A stretch of DNA of 64,000 nt. Origin: Diphasiastrum complanatum. Taxonomy: Eukaryota; Streptophyta; Lycopodiopsida; Lycopodiales; Lycopodiaceae. The notes beneath the pieces are model-generated. The model saw nothing but the letters and a program-made list of their open reading frames with translations, was not told the DNA's origin and did not search any database. The DNA lies in assembly GCA_029204225.1 (NCBI GenBank), contig CM055093.1, positions 329,001 to 393,000 on the forward strand, given 5' to 3'. This document shows positions 44,224 to 54,832 of this stretch, in pieces; positions within the stretch are counted from its first letter, which is position 1; every line of letters begins with the position of its first letter. The position numbers and the translations under genes are program-made.

Positions 44224-45181
44224 GGTGATGGTGCCCTAGCTCGTGACTGTCTCCAGCGGCAATGGCGCCCTAGCTGCGCGCTCACCCAACTCTATTCATA
44301 CCTGTCCATCAATCTGAAGGGTGCTGTGTTGATTTGTATGACTCTCTGCAGTTTTCTGGCACGCTGCTGATGTAAAGGTAGCTACTTAATAGCGCTCCCT
44401 GCACCTGTCTATTGCCCTGCCCTGAGCATTGATCACTGATCATGGGTAAACCATTGGTGCAGAACTGTCATTGCTGATCAGATCTGCTGCTCTGTGGAGC
44501 CATTGCTGAGACTACTCCTCTATTGTTGCAGCTCTTCATTGCAGTTCCATCCCATTTTAGCCTCTCCTCAGATCTGCAATGCCTCATCATAAAGGGGCTG
44601 GTGTCCCTACTCGTCAGCCCCTTATGTTTTGCCTTTCCAAACCGGTCTGACTTCAAAATTCGATGGCTTGTGGAAAAAGGTTGGTTTTTCCCTTTTCTCC
44701 CATGCTTCCATGTCTCCAACTAGCCACTGAGCTGAAATGATGCTCATCCTAACCTTCAGAGTTGTTTTTCAGCAGTTTGGCTCCCACCCACTTGGTCATG
44801 GAACCATTAGGTCTCAAGCCTTCACACCTCTGTGCTCTGCATTTTGGCTAATTGTCTGATCACCCCCAAAATCTTGCTGACAGGCAGTCACAGGCCTTTC
44901 ATTGCAGATGGTTAATAGTTTTCCGCCATCTACTCTATTTGAGCTTTGACAACTAAAAGTAATTTTGTTGTCTTTGCTAGATAATCAAGTATAGTTGCAT
45001 GGCTTTATTTGACTATTTTTCAATCCAGGCATTCCTTGGTCGACACGACTTCGATGTCTTGTGTGTGGAACTGTTTAGCTATGGTTTTTATGTTGTTCTT
45101 TTTGTAAGACACATTTCTGATGCATTCTTGTTTTTTTCCTGCATTTCTTCAACACCATAATATTTGCTCTCTCTTTTGCAG
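43893..45181 (+). other. OEP21: OEP21 last intron (1,289 bp)
   Basis: GTTAGT..TTTTGCAG borders. It contains a LINE 3'-tail-like sequence (GGGCAAAGAAGACATTATTGGA, 44153-44174 approximately), a (TC)n run and a GC-rich stretch reminiscent of the LINE insert start at 38311. The remaining 44230-45170 has no supported gene. Confidence 0.8.
44170..44220. repeat. (TC)n microsatellite in the last OEP21 intron
   Basis: About 25 TC units between a LINE-tail-like sequence and a GATGGTGCCC-type sequence. Confidence 0.95.
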
Positions 45182-45265
45182 AAACCATATTTCCAGATAA
45201 GGGAAAACAATTGGACGTTGAATGCTGATGTAAATGGAAGTTGGAACGTCATTTATGATTTGTGA
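45182..45265 (+). CDS. OEP21: OEP21 last exon with stop codon
   Basis: 27 codons plus TGA at 45263-45265, following ..CTTTTGCAG. It reads '[16 protein letters not shown]' then '[11 protein letters not shown]'. The C-terminus '(P)[19 protein letters not shown]' is the most conserved signature of OEP21 and is the main basis for naming this gene. The protein ends with the final beta strand, as usual for the family. Confidence 0.9.
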   Translation, partial: KPYFQIRENNWTLNADVNGSWNVIYDL

Positions 45266-45360
45266 TATATCTACTCATATGGTTGGCTAGCCAGGCATTG
45301 TAGTTTGCCTATAAATGTATTATCCAGGATGATTCTTTTATCAATTGTGGAATTTCACTG

Positions 45361-45377
45361 ACACACACACATACTCA

Positions 45378-45426
<49 letters not shown>
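45361..45426. repeat. (CA)n(TC)n microsatellite in the OEP21 3' flank
   Basis: ACAC run, then about 23 TC units, starting 96 bp after the OEP21 stop codon, so possibly inside the 3' untranslated region. Confidence 0.95.
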
Positions 45427-45428
<2 letters not shown>

Positions 45429-46079
45429 AGTAAATTTCTGCATGCATTGCGCTTTGATTTGATGAGCTTTGTTAAACAAGTGCCTTGCTATAGTGTGGGA
45501 TCTGGCTAATCAGATCAAATTTTTTTTGGGCGACCAGGTGGTGTTTCCACCCGGTCAGAATTGACCTTTTCAAAATTGGATGAATCGTGGTTCTGAACCG
45601 GGTCCCTTCTAAAAGAATCGGAAGGAATGCTTCTAGAAATTTCATTTGTTCTGGATCAATGACCAGAAATTCTTGGAGCACATGAATTCATCTTTTCATG
45701 TAAGTTCAATCATAATTGCTTAAAGCATCACATAAAAAATTAGTAATGAAGTAACCGTCAAGGTTGATGCCAATGATCTTATTTGCTTCAAGTTAAATTG
45801 AATGTTGAGTTGACCCTGTTTTCTACTACCTCTTAGTTCTGCTTGATGTTGGATTCCATATATAGCAACGCTTATTTAGAATGTATGAACAATGTTATGC
45901 TTCCCTACCGATGACTGATTGGATCCTATTATGAACTACATTTTTTATTCAGCCACAAAACATTTGATGTTTGCTGCTTTACAGTGTTTGGTGAGGTGCA
46001 TGCCGACTTGCACTAATATACATATATTCAAAAGTCTATGGCATAAGTCTCGTTTGAGGAATCATGTAGCAGACATTGA
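45427..46079. other. Unassigned sequence
   Basis: No supported gene or repeat on either strand. Short ORFs (45472-45681 and 45919-46125) have no recognised motif. Confidence 0.5.
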
Positions 46080-48556
46080 GGTAGCCGTAGCTAGTAGAAG
46101 CAGACCGAGATGGTTTGAACTTTAACATATCCTCCCTCCACCGACTCTGCTCTCCATCGAAAGGAAACTGGTAGTGCTCAAAGATCAGCAGTTGGTATGC
46201 AATGTTAGTGAGCATCGGACCTGTTGGCAGAAGAAAAAACATGGCTCGTGTAAGTCCTCTTGAATTCACACACTAGCAATGAGCACACTACAGTCACTAT
46301 TGCAGTACTTAGCCTACCAAGCAATTATCACACGTACCTGGTCCAGGCCATACGCGCTCCGTGTACTCCACCCATCCCCGGTGCAGCTCCCGATCGTCCT
46401 GATCCCGAGTCTCGCGCCACAAAGGGGTGCAATATGTGGGCTACGGCGTGGATGGGTCGGTGGAAGTAGTCCCATCTGGCCTCCCAGATACGTGAGATCT
46501 CGCGCCTCGTGCAGTAGGCAAATCACAACAATCATGTAACCATAGCTGCCATAACATAAAAGAATCGAATCAGACTTGAGTGAGAAACAACAAACTAGAC
46601 ACTGAAGAGTCATACCTGTGCTCGACCAAGGCTGACGTCTGAATCCCCTCGCCGATGCGGTCCATGAACTCGTAAATGAGGCCGAGAGTGCACCCCTCAT
46701 GGTCTACCAGGCGCAGCACTCTGAAAATGGGTAGAAGGACCCCAGTAATATCCTCAGCATCTCTCCAGAACGGCTCACCGAACACAGTGGACTGGAAAAA
46801 CGCCGCATGTGGGACGTCCATGAACTCTCGGAAGGACTCGCTGGAAACCATCCGTCGCAATGCGTCCTTCACTAATACTAATCGCTCTAGCACCAAAAAG
46901 TAAAAGGCAAAGCGTGTGGGTGTTGGCTTCTTCAGGTTTAGGTGCGAGAAGGTGCGGTATAGGGCCAGCACACGCCTCTTCTTGGTAACAAAAGTGACCA
47001 GGCGCATGGCCGTAGAAGTGACCTGCAACACAGACATTCGGTGAAAATTTTAGACAGTAGTTGAGATGTGTTTAGCAGCATGGAGCAGGCGTCAATCAAG
47101 ATAGCATAGCAAATGGAGAAACCAATACCTCTCTGATCCATGGAAGTGCACACAGGTCATGGATGAGCAAGTCTATACAATGCGCAGCACAAGGTGTCCA
47201 CACAATGCTGGGGTGCTCCCTCGTCATAATCTCTCCCATCTGCTTGCAGTTCGAAGCGTTGTCCGTGACAACCTGAACCACATGCTCTACTCCAATGTCA
47301 ACAATAACATCTCTGATAACCTCCCATATAAAATCGGCTGTGATGGCGTCACCACCTCGAGTGGCATCCACGCCACGTAGGAATACTGTGCCAAGCAGGC
47401 AAGAAATCAAGACATTGATGACGGATCGTCGACGAATGTCGGTCCATCCATCACTCAATATCGTGCATCCATACCTGCCACAAAACACCCATTAGCCGAA
47501 TGCAAAAATTGCGCCACGAGTCAACCCTAAACGCATGCAATGGGTTTATGAAAACAAAGTACTTACATGTGCCAAGTTGAGCAAATGGAACTCAGCTCCC
47601 GCGTAATGGTCTCCTCCTCCTGACGAAGCATCCTGCCTCGCAATGCCTCTCGTCTGGGAGGCGTCCATGTAGCATCCACGGCTGCCATCTGTGCACAAAC
47701 TCTCTGAACACCCAAGTGTCAGCAACAGCAAAGGAAATGCCGCACTCGTAAAAGAACTGGCTAGCAAGTCGAGTGCACCGGGCATGCTGCTCTCTCTGCC
47801 ACCCGCATTGATCAAGGGTCTGTTGTCTGGGCCTAACCTCTCTGTGCTGTGCACATGGCGCTCGTGGTCTAACACGCGAACCGGATGGCTGATATGTGGG
47901 TGTATCACTCTCTCTGGGAGGACCTGTCGAACCATGTGCGGCATCTGCCGCCGAAGAAGAGGAGGGACGAGAAGGACCCGCTGCTGCTGATCCAACCTGC
48001 TCATGTGACGCTCTCCCCTCTGAAGTAAGCCCTGCTACTTAGGTGGAACTAGAGTGACACCGCCTGGACTATGCACTTCACGTAAACCCTGCCAAGAACA
48101 TGCTGTACTAGGCTCTGTACCCGTAGTAGGCTGTGCCTGCATACCTGTGACCCCTGCCTGTGAACCTGCAGCTACTCCTGCCCCCTGTCCCTGTCTCTGT
48201 CTCTGTCCCCGTCCCTGTCCAGAAACCTGTGATGCAGCACCCTGTCTCTGTCCCTGTCCATAAACCTGCAATGCAGCACCGTGCCCGTACGTAATAGACA
48301 ACCTCTGTCTCTCCTCATAAAAAAAAAACAAGCATTTGGATTGTGGTGTTCAACTCTTGCAAGGTGTGCGGTAATGGTTGAAACTGACCCCGTAGGAATC
48401 ACCGTGGGCATGAAGAAAGGTGGTCTAGAGCCAAACTGCGCTTGATTTGGTTGCCTACAGCTCAATGTCAACACTTGCAAAAAAACAAGCCTACACTTAC
48501 CAAAAGTCGAAAATTGATCGTTTCGATCTCCACGAAGCTCAGATCCCCCTGGCATT
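46080..48556 (-). pseudogene. hAT transposase (DUF659-like) with one visible intron
   Basis: Minus strand from a possible ATG at 48556. The N-terminal region (48330-48000) is Gln/Gly-rich. Then 'LASQFFYECGISFAVADTW' and 'TPPRREALRGRMLRQEEET' (47760-47600) lead to the donor CACAT|GTAAGT at 47566. After a 92-bp intron comes 'YGCTILSDGWTDIRRRSVINVL' (47474 onward), 'VVTDNASNCKQMGEIM', 'WTPCAAHCIDLLIHDL' (47190). Later 'FVTKKRRVLALYRTF', 'LKKPTPTRFAFYFLVLERL', 'FWRDAEDITGVLLPIFRVL', and 'FHRPIHAVAHILHPF' (46450). Several frame changes and a lost C-terminus (compare copy 1) make it inactive. The layout is the usual one for plant hAT transposases of the DUF659 type. Confidence 0.8.
47475..47566 (-). 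other. Spliceosomal intron in the hAT transposase gene
   Basis: Minus strand GTAAGTACTTTG .. TTTTGTGGCAG, 92 bp. Removing it joins 'STWHM' to 'YGCTILSDGW' in frame. The same sequence stands at about 1454-1546 in copy 1. Confidence 0.75.
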
Positions 48557-48810
48557 GTGCACATCACCTCCGTATTGCTGAGTAGATGCTTGTCGACTAT
48601 CCACACGCCAAGATCCGATGCCTACAGCTCAAAACAAAAGAATTTAACACCTCCACGACTGGCGCAATTCTGGCCGTGAAGAGGTGTTTAAAATTTTTTA
48701 TTTATTATTTTTTTAATGAACGATTCTGGAACGATTCTGGGCTGAGAATCGCGTTTCTCAGAAACGAGATTTCCAACTCAGCCCCAGAATCGCGTTTCGG
48801 TGCAACTATG

Positions 48811-49450
48811 CTTTGAACTAATTAGCTCCTCTAATAAATGTGCAATCGATCATTACCTACTGGTCCTTGGGAGGGGGGGGCCTATCCTTGTGTCCACATC
48901 TTATCATGTGTTGGCTTCGAATGCCACAACGATTTCTGAATCTACAGCCAAGTAATACAAATAATTAGTATTGGCACAAAATCATTCAATTCACAATCTA
49001 CAAATAAGAACATGCAAGGCATGGTAAGTCGTAGGCCAAAATCCAATCGACATGGAACATGGGGCATCCATATGGAGCATGGGTCCACACTTCTCATTAT
49101 TTGTTTGCACCATATTCTTTGGGGTCTTGGGTCCATCTTTCTATTATTTGGATTTAATTAGGGACATTCTAAGTCACATGTCACTATTTTGCCTCAACTT
49201 GACTAGATCTTTGAGGTGGGTCTCATTAAAAAGTTGAAGATATTGCAAAGATTGGTGCATATTGAGTTGCATAACAAGGCATTTAAAATTTGAGATTCCA
49301 ATTTTTGATAGCTTTGTCACTTCTTGTGGACCTTTGAATCTGTAATCTTCATTTTCTATTGCGGGTTATCAGTCTTGTTTCTACCAAGACGTCGCTTTTG
49401 CAATTGCGCAGCCAACATTATTTCGATATTGTTCTTTCTACTAGCGATCT
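48811..49450. other. Unassigned sequence between hAT and copia debris
   Basis: No recognisable gene. A run of G (GGGAGGGGGGGG) lies near 48868-48880. Short direct repeats of 'CATGGGxCCAxx' occur near 49050-49090. The last 100 bases may be copia leader. Confidence 0.45.
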
Positions 49451-49466
49451 CGCTTTTTACGCCAGA

Positions 49467-51008
49467 ATGGATCCGTCTTCTAGTTCATCTTTGCTTGACA
49501 AACTCGACGAAGAGAACTACCATCTTTGGAAGTTCAACATGAAGGTCGTACTACTTGCCAAAGAACTGTGGGACATCATTGACGGAACAGAAGTCAAGCC
49601 TGAAGTCGATGCAGCCAGCATCACCAAATGGAGACAGAGAGATGGCAAGGCATTTGTCTTGATCACACTGAATAGCAAAGATTCCCAAATCATTCATATT
49701 CGAGCTGTTCAGATCGCTAAGTTTGCTTGGGACATCCTACCAACCCTCTATGATATCAGGGATGTCAATTCCAAACTTCATTTGAGGAAGAAGCTATTCA
49801 AATTGAGAATGTATGATGCAAACAGTGTTTCGAGCCATCTCAACACATTCAAAAATCTTATGGAGCAGATGACTGCAACCAGCTCAGTTATTGAAGATTC
49901 CGATGTAGTGATGACTCTATTATCGAGTCTACCTAATGCCTATGAAACTTGGGTCATGGCTATTTCGACCCAGCAGCATCTCACTCTATCAAGAGTCATT
50001 TTGATTCCAACAACAAGAGGAAGATGAAGCAGCCTTCATGAACAAAATTGGAGAACTGCAGGATATCGATTCCTGGTATTTGGACTCGGGAGCAACACAA
50101 CATATGACTCACCACCAAAAATCTGCTTTCAATAAGTAGAAGAACTGAAACTGGTCGTAGGGTTGAATTTGATATAGAGCACTGCACCACTCTTGACAAG
50201 TCTAGAAAAGTTTTAGCTTTTGGTAAAAGATGTGGCTATCTTTACAAGCTTAGTCACTGCTATTCACACTTCCACTTCTGAATCGACTAATATGTTGTGG
50301 CATTTCAGATTAGGCCATTTAAATTTCAATAGTATTCAACAAATGTTGAATCAAAATATAGTACAAGATCTTCCATCTATTAGCAAATCGACTTCTCCTT
50401 GTGAAAGCTGTATTATCATCCAACATGCTAGAAGTCCATTCATTTGCAATTCAGTTCATTTCTAGAGATTTGCTAGATCTTTTACATAGTGAGATGGTTT
50501 TATTCCAAACTCGGCAGACTTGAATGTTTATTTCAAGTCTGTTTCGAAATCCTTCATTATCTTCACTCTTTATGTAGAGGATACGTTACTGTTTAGTAAC
50601 AATCTGAATCTATTGAAGGATACGAAATGCACGGTAGCACATGAATACATGATGACTGATATGGGTCCAGGCCATTATTGTCTCGGAATTCAGATTCATC
50701 GAAATCGATCCCGCAGACAGATTTTCATTAGTCAACAACGATATCTCACCAACATGCTGGACAAATATGGAATGACGACCAACTGCAAATCGAGCTACTT
50801 TCCACTCGATTCTGGTCTGAAGCTGTCAAAGGAACAATTTTCTCAAACCGAGGCAGAAAAGGAGGAAATGAAGCAGTATCCGTTTCACTCCATTATCGGC
50901 TCATTGATGTATGCAATGATCTGCACTCGACCCGACCTTGCATACTCGATCGGTTCACTCAGCCAATTCCTATCAAATCCAGGGCCAGTCCATTGGAAAG
51001 CGCTCGTA
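49467..51008 (+). pseudogene. Ty1/copia remnant (gag, pre-integrase, RT)
   Basis: Gag from ATG 49467 ('MDPSSSSSLLDKLDEENYH', 'KVVLLAKELWDIIDGTE', 'LTPTLYDIRDVNSKLHLR'-type block, 'VVMTLLSSLPNAYETW') to about 50010. Then protease trace 'DSWYLDSGATQHMTHH' (50070-50110, D-S-G intact), pre-integrase 'LWHFRLGHLNFNSIQQML' and 'PCESCIIIQHARSPF' (50295-50450). After a jump, RT from 50520: catalytic box YVED, where YVDD is expected ('FTLYVEDTLLFSNN'), 'CLGIQIHRNRSRRQIFISQQRYL' and 'MICTRPDLAYSIGSLSQFLSNPGPVHWK'. The integrase core and the first half of RT are deleted. It stops at 51008, where LINE sequence begins. Confidence 0.85.
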
Positions 51009-51480
51009 ATGGGCAATTCTTGTAACAGTTCCCGTAACCGCATTCTCGGCAGAAGGGTGTAAACATGCCCTTATGAAGATATTCCACAATTCTGTGCCCT
51101 TCGCCACATCCATAGCAGTCGTAGATTCTCCCACCTTGTCATTGAGGTTGGGCAGCGTAGGTCGCAAAGTATTCATTGATAGCTGGATCGAGGAGTCCAT
51201 TTCTCTAGTTGTGATAATCAAGTCTAGAAGATCCATTTTTAGAGAATTTTAGAAAGTGATGAAGAAATTTGGGGTAAAGCGATCAAGGCTAGGAGTCTTT
51301 GTCTTAAGGACATCTTTCAATGCATTGTCAAGTACGGTGGGAGTGAAGGGCATGTTGAGTAGAGAGAGGGCCTTGGAAAAGAGCATGCTAGGGTAGAGGA
51401 AAAAATGGATAATTCATTAACATATGTCAAGGTCTCTTTGAATAGAGGTTTTTGATGTGAAGGGAAGCCTCATTGAAGAT
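51009..51480 (-). pseudogene. LINE RT N-terminal remnant
   Basis: Minus strand reads 'LDNALKDVLKTKTPSLDRFTPNFF', the start of a plant L1 RT domain (usual 'K.PGPDG...EFF'), near 51340-51260. A Cys-rich stretch near the end (51110-51010: C-Y-G-C-G-E-G-H, then C-R-E-C-G-Y-G-N-C) is of unclear origin. Several stops. Confidence 0.5.
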
Positions 51481-51539
51481 CGCAAAAAAATTTGAGATTT
51501 TGACCGAGTCTAGCGACTAGATCCCAAGGATCGAAGAAG

Positions 51540-52202
51540 CAGGTATAGATTTTATTATGTATATGAAAAAGCATGAGTTTGAGAGGTTTCTATTCACTAG
51601 CCAAAGAAGTTTGCACATATTTATAAGACCAAAGGCCCAACGGTCATCTAGTTTCCTAGGCTTAGTTAGACATATATACATCTCGAGAACTAGAGAGTTT
51701 GGCATTATGTATGGAAGATTTACACCTCTTTTATGGATTTTCAAATTTAGAATTTGCAAATGATCATATAGATAGGAATTCCATAAGTGCATATGCTATT
51801 TTCATTGGAGATGAAGCTATCTCTTGCATGTTGAAGAAACAAGCAACTATCTCACTATCTTCCACCGAGGCTAAGTACAAAGCATTGACTACTTGCACCA
51901 AGGAAATGGTATGGATCAAAATGATGCTATTGGATTTTCACTTGTTGGATTCTAAGAGGACTCCAATTATATTATGTAACATCCTTTCAGTTTGGCGGAC
52001 AATCCGGTTTTTCATGCAAGGAGCAAGCACGTTGAGGTTGCACATCCTTTGTGAGGGATCAAGTGTTGGCAAAGGAGGTGGAGCTTCAACATGTTTCTTG
52101 AAAGAAATGGGTCCAAATCATTAGGAAAGGACTTGTTTATAAATCATAGAGCACATATTGGATTATGTTCTAAATCTATGTTAAAACTAGTTGAAGAGAG
52201 AG
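51540..52202 (+). pseudogene. Copia RNase H remnant and 3' end
   Basis: Plus strand 51790-51950: 'SAYAIFIGDEAISCMLKKQATISLSS' followed by 'TEAKYKALTTCTKEMVWIKMML', typical copia RNase H, then decayed sequence to 'LCSKSMLKLVEERV' type coding end and a purine-rich GAAGAGAGAGTG (52191-52204). From 51540 to 51790 only faint RT-RNase H connection is visible. Different subfamily from the RT at 50520. Confidence 0.72.
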
Positions 52203-53199
52203 TGTGAAAATTGTCAAATAGTTTTATAGCTTTCTAGTTAGTTTGACAGTTTGAGCCTAAATGAGGTCTAAAGTGCACATAGTTTTAGGTCTAAAGTGCA
52301 CATGGTTATTTTATGCATGTGATACTAGTGTACATAACCATTTTTAAGTTGGTTCCAAGTTCATTTAGTCACTTGTGTGTACTTTTTCATGTTGGATTTA
52401 TTTCTCTACTTTCTTAAATTCCATGTAAATCTAGCTCCATTCACATTGCTACAGTTCTACATGCATTGTCACACAGTCTGCATAAATGCTTTATTATCGA
52501 AGACATGCATTAGAGTGGCAATTGACTTGTCGAAGAAGTCCGACTTGTCGACTTAACCGACTATCGCGGACCATCGAGATTAGTCAAGTTCATTAACCTC
52601 ATTAACTACTATCAGCAGCAATCGTCAAAGACTCATCATGCCCACTTCATGTACTGTGCAACCACTTGGACAATGACAACAGCCGCCACGATCTACCTAA
52701 GACGATGCAACAACTCTATTCCCTTTTTGTACATACAACACTAATGTAAATTGTATATAGATAATGATCATTGTAACATACAACATTCGGAATATGCAAT
52801 GATCATATCAAGACCATTAGAGACGGACATTGTAGATGCTTTCACGCATCGATTCTTGCTTTTAGACTGATTTTCATAAATAAGCTCATAGCTTTTACAG
52901 AGCGGAGTTAGCTTCCTAAGCACGCGGTTTTGCCCGCAACTGTCTTGTGCTCATAACATCTATCTGACTTGTATTTGCATATATTAATCTGAATCAACTA
53001 CTATCTTGTTATTGCGTTCAGATCTTTGTCAGTGTTGCATGTCTTTGCTATTCTGTTTTTTGTCTGATTCTCTTACTGCTTTGTCTAACTGTCCGCTCTT
53101 CCGCTTCTGCAGCGCAAATAAATTCTATTGTGTTCGCTTGCTAATTCATTTCGATTCACGTAGTGCATGCACCGAGGAGTTTACACCCATTCTCCCAAT
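52203..53199 (+). repeat. Copia LTR region (3' LTR start, then 5' LTR end)
   Basis: Begins TGTGAAAATTGTCAAATAG right after the polypurine tract of the upstream remnant. The right end lies at ..CTCCCAATG, directly followed by a primer-binding site. Whether this is one LTR of ~1 kb shared by two elements or two abutting LTRs (a change near 52500) cannot be told without another copy. Confidence 0.5.
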
Positions 53200-53217
53200 G
53201 TGGTATCAGAGCGTATT
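53200..53217 (+). promoter_or_regulatory. Primer-binding site of a copia remnant
   Basis: TGGTATCAGAGCG at 53201, complementary to initiator tRNA-Met. Confidence 0.8.
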
Positions 53218-53372
53218 TGATCCCTTGATTTGATATCCACATTGTATCAGAAGCGGTTATTTTCATAGCTTGATACGCTTCCCACAGAACCTGGTTCTAT
53301 CACCTGATAGATTGCTTTCTTGTTCTGTAAATAACATTAGATTTTTCATTTTTAACCTAGACTAACTTTTAT

Positions 53373-53832
53373 ATGGATTCCCAAAGCAAAACCAGTTCCA
53401 TCGTGGACAAGTTTGATGGATCCAACTACCATCTGCAAAAATATAAGATGAAAACTATGCTAATGGGTAAGGAGTTGTATGATGTTGTCACTGGTGCAGA
53501 GGCAAGACCCTATGCAGACGAGTCATTACAATGTTGTTGCAGGAAGATACCAGAAGGAACGAACCTCCAGTTCCTCAACAGTTGACTCTCACGTCTTATA
53601 CACCAACATGAGCTCGAGTAAGAAGAAGAAGAAAGTCCCGAAGCAATCAAAATCGAATCAAAAGCCAACACAACGTCAAGAGCAGTCGGATCCGTTGACA
53701 AAGAAGAAGTTGTTCTGCAGATACTACAAGCGAACCAACCACGCATTCTACAAGCCAACAAGAACAACAAAGGGCAATCAAATCAGATTGAAAATGCACC
53801 TGCAGCTACAGAAGCGCCTCTCTACCCCTTGA
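53373..53832 (+). pseudogene. Copia gag remnant with zinc knuckle
   Basis: ATG 53373 starts 'MDSQSKTSSIVDKFDGSNYH', 'KMKTMLMGKELYDVVTGAE', then most of gag is missing and the frame at 53590-53770 gives a Lys-rich linker and a knuckle 'LFCRYYKRTNHAFYK' (second Cys changed to Tyr). It ends where an inverted coiled-coil ORF begins. Confidence 0.78.
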
Positions 53833-54326
53833 TCCAATCCTGTATCCACTGAACCTTGATCCTGCTGGGTTGGCGAGAATTGAGGTATCACTGGTACTTG
53901 AATCTGGGGGTTTGCGTCTAGGACCCGAGTGGCTGTTTTTTCGTAGTCCTTGATTATCGTCTTTGCCTTTTCCAACTCAATCGATGTTGTGTGTTTGAAT
54001 CTATCAAATCGGCTCTGGAATTCGGCCAATGAGGTACGATAAGTCTCAACTTTCTTGAACAAGTAGCTGATCTCTTCTGGTGAGATAGGACGATCTGGCA
54101 CTTGCGTTTGTATGTAGGTATCTCTCTCAAGGGTGGTTGCATTCAATTCACCTTGGAGCTTTTCAAGATCAAGAGTTGCCATGTCTAGTTGCCCTTGAAC
54201 AAGCAAGACTCGCTGTTTAGCATCCTGAACGGCTCTGTCGACTTGATCTTGCGCTATTGTTAGAGTGTTATGGAGTGTAGCCACATATCCTTCCAAAGTT
54301 TCAGCTGATTGCTTGGCCTTTTTCAT
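53778..54326 (-). CDS. Coiled-coil protein of unknown function (partial)
   Basis: 182 codons in one open minus-strand frame, starting 'MKKAKQSAETLEGYVATLHN'. Residues ~1-75 and ~95-130 are long amphipathic helices with heptad spacing ('QRVLLVQGQLDMATLDLEKLQGEL', cited in part, and 'SLAEFQSRFDRFKHTTSIELEK'). A Pro/Gln-rich tail follows ('VPVIPQFSPTQQDQGS'). I do not recognise a family. Its last ~20 residues run into copia gag sequence, so the natural C-terminus is lost. It lies among retrotransposon debris and may be an accessory coiled-coil ORF of such an element. An upstream start is possible; minus-strand sequence above 54326 keeps open for ~30 codons. Confidence 0.45.
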   Translation of the reverse strand: MKKAKQSAETLEGYVATLHNTLTIAQDQVDRAVQDAKQRVLLVQGQLDMATLDLEKLQGELNATTLERDTYIQTQVPDRPISPEEISYLFKKVETYRTSLAEFQSRFDRFKHTTSIELEKAKTIIKDYEKTATRVLDANPQIQVPVIPQFSPTQQDQGSVDTGLDQGVERRFCSCRCIFNLI

Positions 54327-54359
54327 CTTCGCTTCTGACTTTGCTTCATGCTGTTTGGC

Positions 54360-54832
54360 GACCTTTAACTCTCGATTCCATGACTATGATTGATCTATAG
54401 CTTGGGGGCTAGATCCGTACGATCTAGGTTTGGTTGGATTGGTTTATCCACCACCCGTTTTACTATCAAAAAATACACGTCCATGATCGTTACTCAAGAT
54501 GAAAACAAGAATTTTGTATTTTATCAATGTAGAAAAATTGCAATCTAGTATTGTACTATGGACACAACTTGATTGTAAGAATCTATATTGATATCAATAA
54601 AAATCCCATAAATGGGTTGTTTACATGTATGATTCTGTCTCATTTTTCGGATGGTAATATATACACGTTTACAATTGAAATCCTATTCAGTAACTTTATC
54701 TTTATTTTCTATATTACTATCAGGAGCTGTGATGGCAACAATCTCCAGTTTTGTGATTTCCCCTTCCTTTGTATTAGGAAGGACTTGTATGCCTCTCTGA
54801 TTGTATAAAATAAGCTTTGCATCCTCAGCAAC
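54360..54832. other. Unassigned sequence
   Basis: AT-rich. The plus-strand frame at 54551-54808 is hydrophobic and phenylalanine-rich without a recognisable motif. Nothing else is supported. Confidence 0.4.

Larger units (their letters stand above)
46080..48810 (-). mobile_element. hAT transposon copy 2 (right end preserved)
   Basis: Minus-strand transposase with an intron, preceded on its 5' side by a leader that ends in subterminal repeats (48718-48810: GATTCTGGAACGATTCTGGG, AATCGCGTTTC repeated) and a terminus TGCAACTATG that matches the MITE end (CTGCAACTCAG). The opposite end near 46080 is truncated; no matching terminal repeat or 8-bp duplication of CTTTGAAC was found there. Confidence 0.78.

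Noticed and set aside
48811-48818. CTTTGAAC as an 8-bp duplication of hAT copy 2
   Set aside because: Only a partial match (TTTGAACT at 46113) is found at the other side and no terminal repeat is there.
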